Shown here piece by piece: positions 62,575 through 64,000 of a stretch of 64,000 nucleotides of DNA (its first letter is position 1; each line of letters begins with the position of its first letter). The translations under genes and the position numbers were made by a program. The notes beneath the pieces are model-generated. The model ran no database searches. It had not been told where the DNA came from and saw only the letters and a program-made list of their open reading frames with translations. Origin of the DNA: an uncultured Rickettsiales bacterium (lineage in GTDB: Bacteria; Pseudomonadota; Alphaproteobacteria; RF32; CAG-239). Location: NCBI GenBank assembly GCA_900551865.1, contig URXV01000004.1, forward strand, positions 44,667 to 108,666. The letters are read 5' to 3'.

Positions 62575-63414
62575 TTAAATTTTTCCGTTATTAATGAATT
62601 TCACCGTGCAATTGAGAACTTTTTCATTTTTTAGAGGCTGAAAGTTCGTTCCGTCAATGAAAACGGCATCTTTTTTTCTGTAAAGATTCTCGCGGGCAGG
62701 AAAATGGCAGCATGCCGAAATTCGGCTGATTATCTTTGAGATTTTGGAGTCGGAAAAAATTTTGAGCGAATTTAGCCGATTCGGCAGGCTGGGAAGATTT
62801 TTCAGCTTTTTTTCCGTCATTTCTTCAAGCATAGGTCCGCCAATCAGCCGAAAAATCCTGAATTTTGACAACAAATCGCATAAAAAGGAACTTTTAATTA
62901 CCGGATTGATTTCCACAATGTTGCGGATTCTCATTTTTTCCTGAAAGGTCTGCAGTTCGGGAAGTAAATTCAGCGTTTGCCGTAAAATCAGATTCCCTGC
63001 GCCTTTGGTAACGAAAGAAACTTCGGTAATGTCTTCCATATGGTTAAGAAAAAACAGCAGCTGATAGGCGGAAGCCAGTGAACTTCTGAATAAAGACGGA
63101 TAGTTGATCGCAGCAACGGTCGCATTGGTTAAAACCAGCTTGCGCCATAACGGTTTGAAAATGTTTTTGCCGTCAAGATACCCGTGCAGCAAAACAATCA
63201 GCTTGCCTTGCTGTTTCGTAATTTCATAACGGTCTATATATTTAATAAAGGCTTTTTGACATTCTTCAAAAGTTCCACTGGCTCTGCGGATATCCCACGA
63301 GTCGAGCAGGCGGTAGGTTTTTGTTCCGCAGTGTCTTTGGATTCGCCACTTCTGGTAAAAAAATACGTCTTCCCAAAAAAAAGCGCCGCCAAATGTAAAA
63401 AAATTAAATTTCAT
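62575..63414 (-). CDS. Alpha/beta-hydrolase-like protein lacking the nucleophile serine
   Basis: This is a 279-residue protein. The oxyanion-type segment LIVLLHGYLDG (His77-Gly78) and the strand VSFVTKGAGNLILR match the alpha/beta-hydrolase nucleophile elbow (usually G-H-S-x-G-G), but the elbow reads T-K-G-A-G-N, with Gly138 where the Ser should be. It is therefore probably not an active esterase, and may be a structural or binding protein. No signal peptide is seen. It lies between the lipoprotein gene (10 bp upstream) and the small membrane protein, all in one direction. Confidence 0.65.
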   Translation of the reverse strand: MKFNFFTFGGAFFWEDVFFYQKWRIQRHCGTKTYRLLDSWDIRRASGTFEECQKAFIKYIDRYEITKQQGKLIVLLHGYLDGKNIFKPLWRKLVLTNATVAAINYPSLFRSSLASAYQLLFFLNHMEDITEVSFVTKGAGNLILRQTLNLLPELQTFQEKMRIRNIVEINPVIKSSFLCDLLSKFRIFRLIGGPMLEEMTEKKLKNLPSLPNRLNSLKIFSDSKISKIISRISACCHFPARENLYRKKDAVFIDGTNFQPLKNEKVLNCTVKFINNGKI

Positions 63415-63424
63415 TGAAAGTCCT

Positions 63425-63859
63425 TTAATTAGCTAAAGCTTTAACGCTGGCTTGATTCGGAATGGCCGTTACCGTAACGAAAGCGGAGTCGTCGCCCTCC
63501 ATTTGAATGAGAATCTGAATGGCACGCCCGTTTTTAACATAAGTCATCTGGCTGATGCCGGCCCGGACAACGGCAATTTCAACCCAGCCTTTTTTAGGCA
63601 TTTCCGCGACATAGTAATCAAATACGCGCCCCGCATTAAAATTTACCGTAAAACTGATGCTTCCAATCCAGTTCTCGCCGCTGCCCATTGTTTTCGAGTC
63701 TTCAAGTACAAGAAAAGCTTCATCTGGAAAAGGTATATCTGGAAAGTTTTGGAAAACCATTGGGATTTCTCTTCCGTCGGACCCAAGCATCGGAGGCGTT
63801 GGTTCTTTTGCACAGGCGCACAGCGATAATAACATAAGTAAGATATATGCTTTCTTCAT
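63425..63859 (-). CDS. Small lipoprotein with a GW motif
   Basis: This encodes 144 residues with a lipoprotein signal (MKKAYILLMLLSLCAC; Cys16) and a mature beta-rich domain with VFDYYVAEMPKKGWVEIA. The pattern resembles the exported protein at 13585-13959. The ATG at 63859 follows AGGAG by 10 nt; a longer frame upstream lacks a signal. It may be the first gene of the minus-strand cluster. Function is unknown. Confidence 0.72.
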   Translation of the reverse strand: MKKAYILLMLLSLCACAKEPTPPMLGSDGREIPMVFQNFPDIPFPDEAFLVLEDSKTMGSGENWIGSISFTVNFNAGRVFDYYVAEMPKKGWVEIAVVRAGISQMTYVKNGRAIQILIQMEGDDSAFVTVTAIPNQASVKALAN

Positions 63860-64000
63860 TTCTGTTATACTCCTTTTCGCAAAGTATAATACCATAGAAG
63901 TTAATAAATGGAAAATAAACTATCCTCATCCAACAAGGTATAGGGAGTAATAATAAGAGCTACATTGCGAGGAGCGGTGAGATATGATAGTATGGGAAGC
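63860..64000. other. Right edge, no gene assigned
   Basis: Nothing coding is convincing here. GTATTATAC on the minus strand (63882-63890) could be a -10 element for the lipoprotein gene, without a clear -35. Confidence 0.3.

Noticed and set aside
1..64000. CRISPR array, tRNA genes, rRNA genes or insertion sequences
   Set aside because: I saw no regularly spaced repeats, no TTCGAATC-type tRNA arms with a fitting acceptor, no rRNA sequence and no transposase in the window.

Overview
This window looks like a chromosomal segment of a host-associated or gut-type alphaproteobacterium of moderate G+C. The evidence is gene order: ffs-dnaX-ybaB-recR, ptsP with a RodZ-like gene and prfA, rsmI/yraN divergent from a LpoA-like lipoprotein gene, a SPOR-domain gene with nagZ and a TatA-like gene, a J-domain protein with an N-terminal Cys-rich module, and rpsT next to dnaA. 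The lineage is inferred; I see no rRNA or tRNA gene that would settle it.

Layout. At 1-3.3 kb lies the end of a type IV secretion (T4SS) operon: a VirB10-like protein with many short glycine repeats, cut off by the window edge, then a VirB11-type ATPase. At 3.3-13.5 kb is an origin-type block, with engB, yidC, yidD, rnpA and rpmH on the minus strand, a small unknown gene and gpsA on the plus strand, then recF, dnaN, dnaA and rpsT on the minus strand. About 0.8 kb between dnaA and rpsT is non-coding and carries three consecutive hairpins. At 13.6-46.3 kb is housekeeping sequence: DNA repair (mutM, mfd, recG, recX, recR, xthA), translation (prfA, truA, rsmI, rpmG), envelope (SPOR protein, nagZ, TatA-like, LpoA-like, RodZ-like, S41 protease), stress and regulation (hslO, ptsP, a PhoB-type regulator), the SRP RNA, dnaX and xerC. 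This part also holds a frameshifted acyltransferase gene and a candidate pseudoknotted RNA.

At 46.3-63.9 kb, all on the minus strand, is a second and larger T4SS-type cluster. Read in its own direction it has a lipoprotein, an alpha/beta-hydrolase-like protein without its nucleophile serine, a small membrane protein, and five VirB6/TrbL-type units in a row. One unit is split into two translationally coupled genes, and the last is fused to a soluble domain of about 600 residues. A tandem-HTH regulator follows, then a 1015-residue acidic repeat protein, an unknown protein, a secretin-like lipoprotein and a single-pass Pro-rich protein.

The two T4SS segments are probably one machine. The VirB10-like protein and the C-terminus of the giant VirB6-like protein carry the same short repeat (G-x-x-I/V-G-x-V). 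VirB4, VirB8, VirB9 and VirD4 are not in the window. Five VirB6 paralogues recall the rvh T4SS of Rickettsiales, but the conserved Cys-x-x-Cys signature, the lipoprotein-type N-termini, the split unit and the attached secretin-like and acidic proteins suggest a divergent and possibly undescribed variant.
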